Shown: piece after piece, positions 1-10,959 of the stretch | How the letters are laid out: every line of letters starts with the position of its first letter | Position numbering within the stretch: the first letter of the stretch is position 1 | Assembly: GCF_002994745.2 (NCBI RefSeq) | Contig: NC_037091.1 | Coordinates: forward strand, 15,004,501-15,068,500 | Length of the DNA stretch: 64,000 nt | Source: Rosa chinensis | Taxonomy: Eukaryota > Streptophyta > Magnoliopsida > Rosales > Rosaceae | Direction: 5' to 3' | Position numbers and translations under genes: made by a program | Notes under the pieces: model-generated | What the model was told of the DNA's origin: nothing | The model's database searches: none | The model's input: the letters and a program-made list of their open reading frames with translations, nothing else

Positions 1-31
1 TATCGAGCTGCTACAGACCATACCTTGGGAG

Positions 32-2564
32 ATGGAAATGGGTTGTGTGGAGAGCTCTAGGATGGGGGAGGAAGTCGCGGCCCGCCATAGGCGCGAAGAG
101 CGGTTAGCGAGCAATAGCGCCGCTAGTGGTTCAGCTGATGGGGGAGAGACTGGCGGGGAGGAGATCGAGTCAGCATGGGTTTTGCGTGACTGTACCCTTG
201 TTGATTACGCGGGGGGGGGGGCGATGACCGTTGCCGCCGTAAACAAGTCGAAGAGAGTATTTCGACTATCAAGCGTCGTGAAGCTGCGTCCGCCACTGAG
301 GGACGAGAGATCGTCGATGCTGCAAGCGGGGCATGCCGCCGTGCATGAGGCTATCTTCCGCCAAGGAGTGACATTTCCCCTCCTGCCAAATCTCCAAATT
401 TTGGTATGCGAGTTTGGCCTCACCTTCGGGCAAATTTGCCTTAACATGTGGCGGTTGTTGATGGCGATCAACTAGTTATGGCGCTTGTCCGGTTGTGAGG
501 ATCCAACCATGGAGGAGGTGCTGCACTTCTACGAGTTGGTGTACGTGAAGCGCCAAGGTTGCAATGGGTAGGTGAACCTGAGTCGCCGCCAGGGGGTGCT
601 CAAGTTAATCGAGAATTTGAAAGATTCCATGTCTTATCGGCGGGGGGTCTTCTGTGTTGCACCGCCAGATGGGAATACCAAGCGGGGTCGAATGAGGGGG
701 AGCCGACGTTTAGGAGTAAGTGGGAGTTCCAACCTATCCGAGGTTGTCACTGGACTCCACTGCTCTGTTGGTTTTGCTTGTATAATGATTCCTTGTGCTA
801 ATGAGTTTCATTTTTTTTTTGTAGCGGGCTTGCGCTATAACCTGACTCGTGAGGAAGAATGCCACGTGGCAAGGATCCGAGGCTGTTGGCAGAATCGCAA
901 CCTGTTAGATCTCCGCCTACTCACCGGGTGGGAATTGTTGGTCGATCTACAGTTGACACGCTCCCTTGGTAAGTGACTTCCGCTGATCCCTGCCGTATAT
1001 TTGGTTTTGTATCAGGCTAACCTGTTGTTGTTTTTTTTTTTTAGACTCTCCGCCAGGTAACAAATCGAGCCGCGACGCTTTCGCCAAAGCGATGAACCGT
1101 GCCAAGATAAATAACTTTCTTGAGAGCATATACGCCGCCGGGTTGGCGACCCAGCAGACGATGGTGAATCCATAGGCATTGGCGGTGAACGGTGAGCCAG
1201 TTTGAAACCCCAGTGGTGCTGCCGATGCCGTACCACTCTCATCTCGGCACCGACAGTCTGCTAGTCGTTGAAGCCGGAGCTGGCGGTGATCATAGTGTTG
1301 CCAGCGGGAGCAAGGCTCCGACTGCCCTTGCGTAGCGGAAGGAAAAAATGCCCGCCACTCGGCGCGGGTCCCAGCAGGAGCTGATGGTGCCCACGAAGGC
1401 ACCCGCTACCATTGCGGGGTTGGAGCTGCAGATGACAATGAGGCCTGTCGCCGTTGGCACTACACGAGCGATTTTGCAGAGGAAGCGGCAGTAGAACGAC
1501 GCTGATGAGGAGGGAAAAGTTACTGGTATGGAGACCATCGGGGCCTGCCAGCAGAAGAAGGCAAAGCAGGCTTTGCTTACAGTGACTGCTGTCGCCAGCG
1601 GGCAGGTACAGATGAGTGACCTGGACTCCTTTGCTGCGTACTCCGAATTCCTGACTGACCCAAAGCGGGAGTTTCTTTTTCACCTTTGTGAGCAGTTGGG
1701 GTTTAGCGGCCTTGAGGGGATTGTGCGCTCGACTGTTATTGATCAATCGTCGTTGGGCTGCATGAGATGTTCCTGGCGGCGTCGAGCCAGCCCCAGATTG
1801 AGCGGCAGCTTAGGGAGGAGATTAGCGGTCTCGAGAAGGAGATGGGGGAAGCCAAAGACAAGCTGGCGGAAGTTGGGTAGTGCCTAACCAAGGCAGAGTG
1901 TGACGCTGCTGATGCCCGCAGCAAGCTGAATGTAGCCATCGCCCAAAACCTGAAGTGGAATGACTGTGTGTCCCAGCTGGAGCAAGACATAGCCCTGCTG
2001 CATGATCAACTGGCGGCAAAGGTCAAGAAAATTGAGATCCTTCAGCGGGATTCTGCCGCCAAATCCTCGAAGGTGCAGTGGTTGGAGGGTGAGATTGCTC
2101 AGCGGGAGGAGGAGAGGAGCCGTGCTGAGGCCTCCACCGTGGAGGAGTTCAAGCAGTCTATGGAATATAAGTAGCGGATGATGGAGGCAGCCAAGGATGG
2201 CCCCACCGCCAACCTTGAACTGTTGAACCAGAAGGGCGCTATTGATTGGGTCAATGTGTCCTAGTCTGCTGAGCCGTCGGGTTAGAGGGAAGCTCTTGCG
2301 AGCGGTATGGTTCCCACTCAAGTTGAGGGTGTCCGCTCAGGAAGTGGTGAGAGTGGTGATCATGCGGCGGATGTCGGTTTGCAGACGCTGCCCCCAACTT
2401 ACTCAGAAGTCTACCTTGCAGATTTTATGGCGGCCAACACCCGTGCGGATGGCACCATGGTGATGCCAAGCCCCACTGCCCACGAGTCTGACCAAACATG
2501 CCGCTTGGTCGATCGGCAGCCACCGGTGGATAGTGAAGAAGCTGCTGCGCCCAACAATCCCTGA
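32..2564 (+). pseudogene. Antisense additional ORF of the gypsy element (Transposase_28-like, coiled coil), intron-bearing and decayed
   Basis: This gene runs opposite to gag-pol, in the slot between pol and the 3' LTR. Residues about 111-147 of the first exon (FPLLPNLQ...MWRLLMAIN) resemble the family called putative gypsy-type transposon, Transposase_28 (PF04195, from memory). Two GT-AG introns are visible: 716-824 (gtaagt to a T-run and gtag) and 969-1,044 (gtaagt to a T-run and ttag). The downstream exon around 1,770-2,175 encodes a charged coiled coil (EEISGLEKEMGEAKDKLAEV and following). It ends with an acidic, Pro/Ala-rich tail closing at 2,564. Stops (the first at 473-475) and frameshifts break it. 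The related copy at 13,441 has a sense codon at the matching first-stop position, so the ancestor was probably open there. Function is unknown. The antisense placement is known for some Tat-lineage elements. Confidence 0.7.
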
Positions 2565-3053
2565 AGATCATTCGAGCCCCTGTGGCCCTGCGCTTGCTTA
2601 TTTTCTTTTATAATGCCGCTAAGGCTTTTGTTTTTTGTTTTTTTGTATACCTTGACGGTATTTTTTTTTTGGGCGGGTAGTCCCGACCCTAGATAATGAA
2701 TCGTAGCTTCCTTGAAATTTTCAGTGGGTCTGTTTACAATGATTGTGTTGTTTGCATGTTGACATGCTGCTAGAGTTTTGACTTAAGCTTTTGTCGATCA
2801 ATGAAACATTAAAGGAATTAAAATTGTTTCCAAGTGCACGATGTAGCGGACGTGGTCCCCCGAATATTGTTGGCGTTGCCGGTTAATTCTTGTGCTTTGA
2901 CTGGGGGACAGTGGTTTGAATAATTTCTCGTTTCATTGATAGCTGATAGATCATCGCTTACAAAAGTGTGGTTGCACCCGTTGGGTAGCTTCCCTTAGCT
3001 AAATATTGAACAAAAATTTAGCTAAGTCAAGATGCTCTTGGGTAGAGGAATGG
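2565..3053. other. Convergent 3' ends of antisense gene and pol
   Basis: No coding potential is seen. The stretch after the antisense gene is T-rich (2,600-2,670). It separates two genes that converge, the antisense gene from the left and pol from the right, so it should hold both 3' untranslated regions. Confidence 0.5.
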
Positions 3054-4253
3054 CTATTTGTAGTAATACCGATGGTGTTCGGTATTCGAAGGATGGGTCG
3101 TTGTGACGCCATCCTTGTTGATTAAATAGAAGGTGTCGGGGCTAACGACTTCCACAATTTTGTATGGGCCTTCCCAAGTTGGGCGGAGCGCCGTTGGCGG
3201 TGGAATGACCTCCTTCATTACCCAGTCCCCCAGTTGGAGGTTCCGAGCTTTGACGCTGGCGTTGTAGAAACGCGCTACCCGTTGCTTATTTTGCAAGTTA
3301 TGCAGGTGGGCCTTGTGTCGTTTCTCCTCTAGGAGGTCCATGTCGAGGTGGATGCTCTAGCCGTTGGTCTCAGAGTAGTAGCCCTCGACCCTAGCGGTAG
3401 GTTGGGTTACCTCAATAGGTAGGACGACCTCAGTTTCGAACATCATGCAGAATGGTGTTTCGCCAGTGGCGGAAGTTAGGGTAGTCCTGATGGCCCACAG
3501 AACCTCTGGGCGCTTTTCCGCCCATAAACCCTTGACATCGTCTAGTTTCTTTTTTAGCAGTTTCTTGATTATCTTGTTCGCTGCTTCGACCTGGCCGTTG
3601 GTTTGGGGGTGAGCGACAGATGCGAAACTCATCTTGGTGCCCAGGTTGGCAGTGAAAGATATGAGTTCCTTGTTGTTGAACTGGGTGCCGTTGTATGTGA
3701 TGATTGTGTGGGGGGCACCATACCGGTAGTAGATGTTCTTCTAGAGGAAGTGAGTTACTTTGGCGATAGTTATTGCAGTCAGTGGTTCCTCCTCTATCCA
3801 CTTGGTGTTGTAGTCAATGGCGACAATGATGTACTTGAACTGACCTTTAGCGGTTGGAAATTTTCCCAATAAGTCTAGGCCCCACATGGAATGGATCCAT
3901 GGGCCGATAATGATTGATAGGGGTTTTTCCGGGGCATGGGGGAGGTCAGCGTACTGTTGATATTTGTGGCAGGACCTTGATACCCTTCTGGCGTCGTCGT
4001 CGAGCGTGGGCCAAAAGTATCCCTGTCGCATTGTGCGATTGGCCAAAGACCTGGCGCTTGAGTAGTTTCCACATTCCCCGGCGTGTATCATTGTAAGCAC
4101 GTCTTTTCCCTCTTCTGGGGTCAGATATCGGAGGTTGGGATGAGTAAACCCCTGGCGGTAGAGTTTGCCATTCTGTATGTTGTACCGGGTTGCTCTCCAC
4201 TTGAGTTGTCGTGCTTCGACCTTATCTGCTGGTAATGTCCCATTGCACTTGTA
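3054..4253 (-). pseudogene. Gypsy integrase and C-terminal domain (remnant)
   Basis: The minus strand carries an integrase in several pieces. A zinc-finger-like part (HAGECGNYS... then SCHKY) has lost expected His and Cys residues. The catalytic core shows GLDLLGKFP for the first Asp. TYNGTQF stands where the family has an Asp before NGTQF, so the second catalytic Asp is Tyr here. HPQTNGQVEAANK supplies the Glu region. The C-terminal part has LGDWVMK and PTWEGPYKIVEV, typical of gypsy integrase tails. TAG stops occur at 3,741-3,743 and 3,357-3,359, and the 5' part near 4,100-4,200 needs a frame change. It cannot encode an active enzyme. Confidence 0.85.
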
Positions 4254-5263
4254 TTAGATGATTTCATCCATCCAACTGGGCCTAGTCTTAATGTTGAAAA
4301 TCTCCGCCAGGGTTTTTATGATGCTTGGCTTGTCAAGGCGTTCCACCCTTGTGTCCGCTGGATATTGGTGTGGTTGAGCGGTTGCTAGCCTCGCTAGTGA
4401 ATCAGCCTTGGTGTTCTTTTCCCTAGGGATCTGTGTGATGGTGTGAAATTTGAATTTTTTAAGGAGTGTTTTGACGTACCCCAAGTATGCCACTAACTGT
4501 TGGTCCTTGTCCTGGAAACTGTCATTGATCTGGTTTACGACTAACTGGGAATCGCTGAATATGTTGACACTGTCAGGGCCCGAGTCGATGGCGAGGAGTA
4601 GGCCGACAATGAGTGCTTCGTATTCCGCCATGTTGTTTGAAGCTTTGAAATTGAACTTCAACGCGTATTCTACGTTTAGTCCCCCCGTTCCTGTGAGGAT
4701 GACTCCGGCGCCGCAGGCCTTGGCGCAAGCGGAGCCGTCAATGTAGAGGTTCCAGTTTGGCTGTTGCTGGGGGTTTGGTTCCTCAACAGTTATCATTTCT
4801 GTGCTGGCCTCTTGTGTGCCCATGCTGGGTTCATCCTGACGCTCGGTTAGCTCAGCCATGAAGTCTGCCTCGGCCTGGCCTTTCATGGCGGTTCTTGGTT
4901 TGTAGTCAATGTCGAACTTGCTGAGCTCGATGACCCACTTGCTAAGGAGCCCAGAGTGCTCAGGGTTTTGCATGACCTGCCTCAGCAGTTGGTTTGTTAA
5001 GACATGAATGGTGTGGGCTTGAAAATATTGGCGGAGGAGTCTAGCGGAAACAATAAGTGCAAGAGCGAGCCGTTCTAGGGGGGATATCTTGTTTCTGCCC
5101 CGTTCATGCCCCTGCAGGCATAGAATAAGGGGAGCTTCTCCTGGCCCTCTCGCCGGACAATGGCGCAGCTTACCGCTGATTGTGATGCCTCTAGGTATAT
5201 ATACAGTGTCTCCCCTTGCACAGGAATGGAAAGAAGTGGGATTGCTGCCAAGTATTCTTTCAA
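4254..5263 (-). pseudogene. Gypsy RNase H plus second (archaeal-type) RNase H domain
   Basis: The first part (5,263-5,075) is the RT-connected RNase H (LYIYLEASQSAVSCAIVRR). A one-base loss in a C-run near 5,081-5,086 shifts the frame. The following long frame (4,973-4,254) contains NWNLYIDGSACAKACGAGV, then NMAEYEALIVGL and FSDSQLVVNQI, the D...E...D pattern of a second, full RNase H. Such an extra domain, thought to be of archaeal type, is a documented feature of Tat-lineage gypsy elements. The frame ends with TAA at 4,254-4,256, ahead of integrase. Confidence 0.82.
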
Positions 5264-6479
5264 GCTCTGGAATGCCGCTTCACAGTCTGGGTTCCAATCA
5301 ATTACCTTCTTGTGGGTCGTCTTTAGGACCTTGAAAAATGGGAGGCATCTGTCAGTAAGTCTAGAAATGAACCGAGAGAGGGTGACTAGCTTGCCCTAGA
5401 GGCTCTGAACGTGCTTTTTCCATTCTAGGGCCTTCATGTTGAGGATGGCTTGCACCTTGTCAGGATTGGCCTCTATGCTCCGTTCACTGACTATGTAACC
5501 TAGAAATTTGCTGGCGGTGACACCAAAGAAACATTTTTCCGGGTTGAGGCGCATGCCATAAGTCAATAGAATGGCGAATATGATGCGGAGGTTGGCCACG
5601 TGTCTGCTAGCTTTGATGTTTTTGACTAGCATGTCGTCCACGTATACCTCTATGATTTTGCCCAGATGCTCAGCGAACATGGCATTCATCAACCACTAAT
5701 AAGTTGCACCGGCGTTCTTCAAACTGAAGGGCATGACATTGTAGCAGTATAGGCCCTTGTCGGTGGTGAAGGCGGTGCACTCCTGGTCACCAGGGTGCAT
5801 CTTGATTTGATTGTAGCCGGAGAAGGCATCCATCATGCTTAGTAGCTCGTGTCCAGCGGTGGCATCGATCAGTTGGTCTATGCGGAGTAGCAGGAAGTTA
5901 TCCTTGGGGCATGCCTTGTTAAAGCTTTTGAAGTCGACACACATCCGCCACTTTCCGCTTGGTTTCTTGACCATGACCAGGTTGGAAATCCACTGAGGGT
6001 AATTGACCTGGCGGATGAACCCAATGTTCTGTAGCTTGGTGACTTCCTCCCCTATTGCACAATACCTCTCCTCATTGAAGGCCCTCTGCTGCTGTTTGAC
6101 AGGGTAGAAGGATGGCTTGATGCTCAGCTTGTGTGTGATGATCTCAGGGGAGATGCCTGGCATGTCAGCGTAGGACCATGCAAAGACAGCAGTGTTGTCA
6201 AGTAGAAACTGGGTGAATTATGCCGCTACCTCTGTGTCTAGCTGAGCGCTGATGTGGACTGTCCGCTCAGGATGTTCGTCTGAGATGCTAATAACCCTCA
6301 AAGATGTATCTAGGTTGACAGGCTCCTTTTTGACATATTTCTTCTCTTCATCTCTGGGGTCCTCAAAGATGTCTGGTTGTGGCACATGGTTTCCTACTGT
6401 TAGTATCTCATGGCAGCGCGTCGACCGTGCTACGGTTGTGGAGTAGCATTCTCGTGCCAATTGTTGACTTCCTTTGAAA
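5264..6479 (-). pseudogene. Gypsy reverse transcriptase (remnant)
   Basis: RT motifs are easily read: PSGKWRMCVDFKSFNKACPKD, MDAFSGYNQIKMHP, and the intact catalytic box YVDDM at about 5,630-5,644, followed by FLGYIVSERSIEANP. A TAG at 5,696-5,698 follows GATY, where the family has Gln, and the next codon is TGG where the family has Arg. Another TAG lies at 5,396-5,398. The N-terminal linker (6,460-6,218) also ends in a stop. The frame is cut at 6,484 by an inserted LTR and picks up in register at 9,024. Confidence 0.88.
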
Positions 6480-6484
6480 CAACC

Positions 6485-9023
6485 TGTTACACCCCATATC
6501 TGAGTTACCCTTTTTACTGAGTTGCATGAAATTCCTTATAGTTACCGTTCGCGGTTATAATCTTAACATTTAGAGGGTGGTTAAAAATTGACTTTTTGTG
6601 AGTTAATAATTTGAGAAAATTTCCTTCATGAAAGTTGTAGAGAGCGTTAAACCGAGCGCGTGCATATGTGGTACGTAAAAATCGGAGTTCGTATGCAAAA
6701 GTTATGAGTGAATTACGAAAATTACTGTTCACGGTAAATTTTGAATATATATGGAAAGTTACCCGGGTAGGTTTCCAAAACCGGAAACCCACCCCTCTTT
6801 CTCTCTCCTCTCCCCCGATTCTTCTCCTTTCCCCTTCGGGTTCTCCTCTTCCCCTTCGATTCTTCACTTTCCGGCCACCATCCGGCGTGCAACCGGTCAC
6901 CACAGGGGCGCCTCAACCCGCTCTTGACACTAGTGACCTAGGATTTTGGAGTTTTGGTCGTGAAAGTCCGGATCGAAGCAAGGTTTGCTCCGGTTGCAGT
7001 TTTGGGATTTTGCCGATTTCCGGCCATTCTGGCCACCTCCGGCCACCAGATTCACATCGAAGGTTTGGTTTTTGATGGAGATTATTTCCCCTAAGGTAAT
7101 TCATTCTAATTTGCATTGTAGAGGTCGAATTGACAATTTGTTCATTTCTAGGGTTCTTGAAGTTTCTGGGCTTTCCTGCACCGGCTTGATTCGACCACTT
7201 TGAGGTAAAATTGGATGATGTTGTAGTTGGGAAAATTGTTAGGCCTGTTGTGTAGATCCTGGTGCCGGAATTTGGTGGTCATCGGAGGAAGTGGTTGCCG
7301 GCGCGTGGGGCGCGTGGTGGTGCGTAGAGCTGTGTTTTAATTGCAGTTTTAATCCCATATACTCTATAACGATTGTAGAATGTAATGTATGAAGTTTGGT
7401 GGAAATTGGAGAAATTATGAATTGTGTTTAATTGATTAATTAACGATTTATGTGAATTCGATCGCCGGAATTCTTTCGAATTCACTCTAGAATTTACTTA
7501 TCGATGAATGAATATGGATGGAGTATTGAGGATGGAAATTGTAGAGGGTTGAGGAGTCGGATGTTAGGAAGGGGGATGTTTTGAATTTCCAATTATAAGT
7601 ATCGTAAAGTTAAAGTTCCGTCCTGTGAATTATATATTTATGATTGTTATTCGTACAGGACGAGAGGAGTCTCCATACGAGGAGAATCACGAGCGACATC
7701 AGGATTGACCGCATATTGTGAGTGGACCTTTGATTTTAATTGATGCATGCAAATTAAATTCCGCAAGTTTTAAGTTATTGATTATCAACTTAATTATCGA
7801 GCATTTTATTTTGGTTTGGATTATTGAATGTTTTATTGGTTTGAACTTTTGAATTAAGATTCGTTATGCTCGATTTGAGGATTTTGTTTTATGCGGATTC
7901 GGAAATTTATACTATTGATTTTATATTTATATTCAGCACTTTGAGCTTTTTATGAGATTTACGAAATAAGAATTTGAGGAAGCAAAACTTTATACTTCTT
8001 TATACCCTACTTATATTGGAACTTGAGATGATCTTGGCTTGCGGGGTCACGTCTTTATACACTTGGATTCTTATTTCGTGAGAGATGTGGGGAAACTATA
8101 CAGAGTTATTGGCTTTCGATGATCTTCTCCCTCACCATACGCGGGTCATGTGCTCAGGTCTCCTCCTCACTTACTTTGTGTTTGTGAGTGGCAGTTGAGG
8201 TAGCTTTCTCCTCCTCACGTGGGTGGTAGTCGATGTGATATTCTCCTCCTCGCACAATCTATGTGTGAGTGGTAGTTGAGGTTATTAGTTCTCATCCTCG
8301 CACAATCTATGTGTGAGTGGCAGTTGAGGGTAGGTTGAGCCCGAGGGGCTCCATTCCCGTATGGTGAACCCATTTTTCTCCCCATATTCTTTGTTGTTGT
8401 TCTTGACTAGCGGGGCTAGTCGGGTTTTCTTATTTGTTGCATGCATCGGGAGTTTTATGGATATAAATGTGGAAAAGTATAAAACCCTTTTTCTTTCAAT
8501 TATTTGTTTTTGTCCACTCACGCTAACGTTTTTATATACTTTTCCCTGGGCTCTTCGGTTTCAAATGCCCAGATTGCAGTGTTGTTGCTCGGTGTACGAG
8601 TGTGAGCCATAGTGACCGCACCTGCTTCCGCCATCACCTTCTGTAGGTTACCTGTTTAACCTACTGCACTCCTTGTCTATTTATATTCCTAGAATGCTCT
8701 GATTACTAAGGGATATGTGACCCAAACTTGTATGAATTATATTTGAGGTCGATGACCTAACTTTGGTGATTGTAGTAACTTTTACCTTTTGGAGATTATG
8801 TATGATGTTATTAACTTTGAGATGGGTTTGGTTGAATTTGGGAGCAGGGTGGCTCCAGGAGTTATGGTTGGATGATTAGAAGTGAATTTTGGTTTTCCGC
8901 AGGATTTTGGGTTATCCATTTTTAAGGGAGGTTATGCCGAAATTTTTTGGTAAATCTCCTTTAAAGGTGGGTCCCGCAGGGCCACTTCGGATTCCAGGGT
9001 GGAATTCGGGGTGGGTCTTGTCT
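6485..9023 (+). mobile_element. Solo LTR (gypsy type), inserted in pol, TSD CAACC
   Basis: The insert starts TGTTACACCCC and ends ...GTGGGTCTTGTCT, and is flanked by a perfect 5-bp duplication CAACC at 6,480-6,484 and 9,024-9,028. The gypsy pol frame is continuous when the insert and one TSD copy are ignored. It has no coding content and no partner LTR, so it is a solo LTR of about 2.54 kb. Its last 90 bases resemble the reverse complement of the start of the solo LTR at 58,479-60,870. The final bases are CT rather than CA, perhaps a mutation. Confidence 0.85.
8160..8335 (+). repeat. Imperfect tandem repeats with short stems in the solo LTR
   Basis: About four units of roughly 40-56 bp carry TCTCCTCCTCAC/CTCGCAC followed by GTGAGTGGYAGTTGAGG. 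Two units contain CTCGCACA-ATCTA-TGTGTGAG, an 8-bp stem with one G-T pair. The segment GGCAGTTGAGG resembles the reverse complement of the loop in the hairpin array at 59,165-59,446. Confidence 0.55.
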
Positions 9024-9595
9024 CAACCTGTCCCATTGCGCGTAGGGAACTTCATGAGAAGCATGTATCCGGCTATGATGCACTTGAGCTTGTTGAGTAC
9101 TGGTCGACCGATGATGGCATTGTATGAACTGAAGCAGTTGATAATGATGAACTCCGTATGGATTTCCGCCGTACATAGACTGGCGCCGATAACTAGTCGC
9201 ATGTAGTCAGAACCCAATGGTTGGGTGATGTCTCCGGAGAAGCTGAGCAATGGCTCATGATCCTGGAGTAATTTTCTATTCCGCTGGAGTTTGCCATAGC
9301 AACCATTGAAGATGACATTGACAACGAATCCGCTGTCCACAAGAACCCTTCCTACTGACCATTTATCGAATATGGTGTTGATTAAGAATGGATCGTCTTG
9401 GGGTAGATGCACTCCGCGCTCCTCCTCCTCTGAGAAGGTAATGGGTTCCCAACCAGACCTTGGGAGTTTAGCGGACCTCTCGTAGAGGATATTGCAAACT
9501 TCGTTGGGGTGGTTAGCGCGCGCATAACGCTTTTTCACCCTGTGGGACATGTTGGTAATTGGAGCACCGCCGTCGATGGTATTGATGTGGCCCAT
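9024..9595 (-). pseudogene. Gypsy aspartic protease region
   Basis: The frame contains VGRVLVDSGFVVNVIF, the D-S/T-G active-site motif of retroelement aspartic proteases. Further on is YNAIIGRPVLNKLK, the conserved flap-to-C-terminal segment of gypsy protease. An upstream linker connects it to gag. The frame meets the inserted solo LTR at 9,023 and resumes at 6,479. The open stretch itself has no internal stop, so decay here is lighter than in integrase. Confidence 0.8.
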
Positions 9596-9625
9596 TTGTT
9601 CGATGTTGGCGACTACGGGTGGCGG

Positions 9626-10946
9626 TTAGCGGATCTTGAATCGCTCCATCTTACCATTGCGGTACAAAGTCTTAACAGCTGTCTTAAGAGCATTGCAATT
9701 GTTGGTGTTGTGGCCGCTGTCCTCATGGTATTTGCACCGTTTACCGGTGTTCCTGGGCTTTCCTACCCTTGGGTATTTTCTTGGGGGTGCTTGCGGAATC
9801 TGGTCCTTGCACTGGTCGTATATTTCTTCATACGAGGCTGTGAGGACCGTGAACACTGCATACTGCTGGGAGGACTCCATCTGTTTATTACGGTTATCCC
9901 CATGGGATGAGCGGTTGCCCTTGTTGTAATGCTGGTCCTTCTGCCACTTGTTCTGGTAGGTGCCTTGTTGCCATTCTCTCTTCTTATCGTTGGCGGCGTA
10001 GCAGAGGTTTTGCTAGCGGTCTCCTGATGGCTGGCGGAAGGTTGAACGGACTTTGTAGGCATTGGTGGCGGTAGGGGGGGGTTTCTCCATATGTGATGAA
10101 TTCTGCCTGTGCATGGATCACAGCCTCGCTCATGACATGGTCATATGCGGCATTTGGATGATTGTAATTGAGATGATAGAGAAATTGTCCCTTGAGGAGT
10201 CCTTGCTTGAAGGCTGCCAGCGCCATTGTCTTGTTGAGATCGCCGCACTGAGATGCCGCAGCCTGCCACCTGGTGACGAACGCCTTCAATGTTTTCGTTG
10301 CCCCCTGCTTGAGGTTGAACAGCTGAGTTGTGTTGTGATGTTCGGCGGCCAACATGATAAACCGAGAGACGAAAATGTTTAACAGTGCGTGGAATGAGTC
10401 AATGGAGCCTGGCAGGCATTCGAAGAACCATCTCATTGCCTCACTGTCCAATGTTTTGCTGAATAAGTGGCAGAGGGTGGCGTCATCAAATCCCTTATTG
10501 TTAGTGACCTTTTTGAAGGTGTCCTTGTGGACGAAGGGGTCGGACATGCTGCTGTAGTGTGACATCTTTGGTGTCTTTGCATGTGCTGGTCTGACGGCAT
10601 GCAGGATCTTGGCGGTGAATGGTCCTGGTCTGGATGTAAAGAGCAGATTTGGAGTTGGCGCTGGGGCACCTGCCTCCGTTCGGATTAGCCTTTGCTCTAA
10701 TTGTTGCATCCTTTCCAGGATTAGGGTGGTTGCGTCGTTGTTTGCCTCAAAATCGTCTCGGCCGAATGAGGGCCAAGGGACTTGTGGTTGAATCGTCCTT
10801 CTGAAATTACGCAGGCATGCCAACTCGCGGCCAAATGGCCAAGCGAGGTTTATGATTTGAATGGTGAGTGATCTGACTTCTTTCAAATGATTGTAGGCCG
10901 AGGAAGGAACCCTCTCGGCCGTTAGGTTCTGATGCCTCTGTTGCAA
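9626..10946 (-). pseudogene. Gypsy gag (capsid and zinc knuckle)
   Basis: The 320-residue frame (10,946-9,984) has the Retrotrans_gag pattern: FDDATLCHLFSKTLDSEAMRWF, GSIDSFHALLNIFVSRF and LFNLKQGATKTLKAFVTRW. A second frame (9,880-9,626) carries CKYHEDSGHNTNNC, the zinc-knuckle variant seen in Tat/Ogre-type gag proteins. The two frames are offset, so at least one frameshift separates capsid from nucleocapsid. Upstream, the gag N-terminal part lies beyond an insertion, at 12,288-12,792. Confidence 0.83.
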
Positions 10947-10959
10947 GGACTTCGGTTAG

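Noticed and set aside
947..2321. Several long minus-strand frames opposite the antisense gene
   Set aside because: They are shadows of the plus-strand coding exons. Pol motifs end at 3,054.
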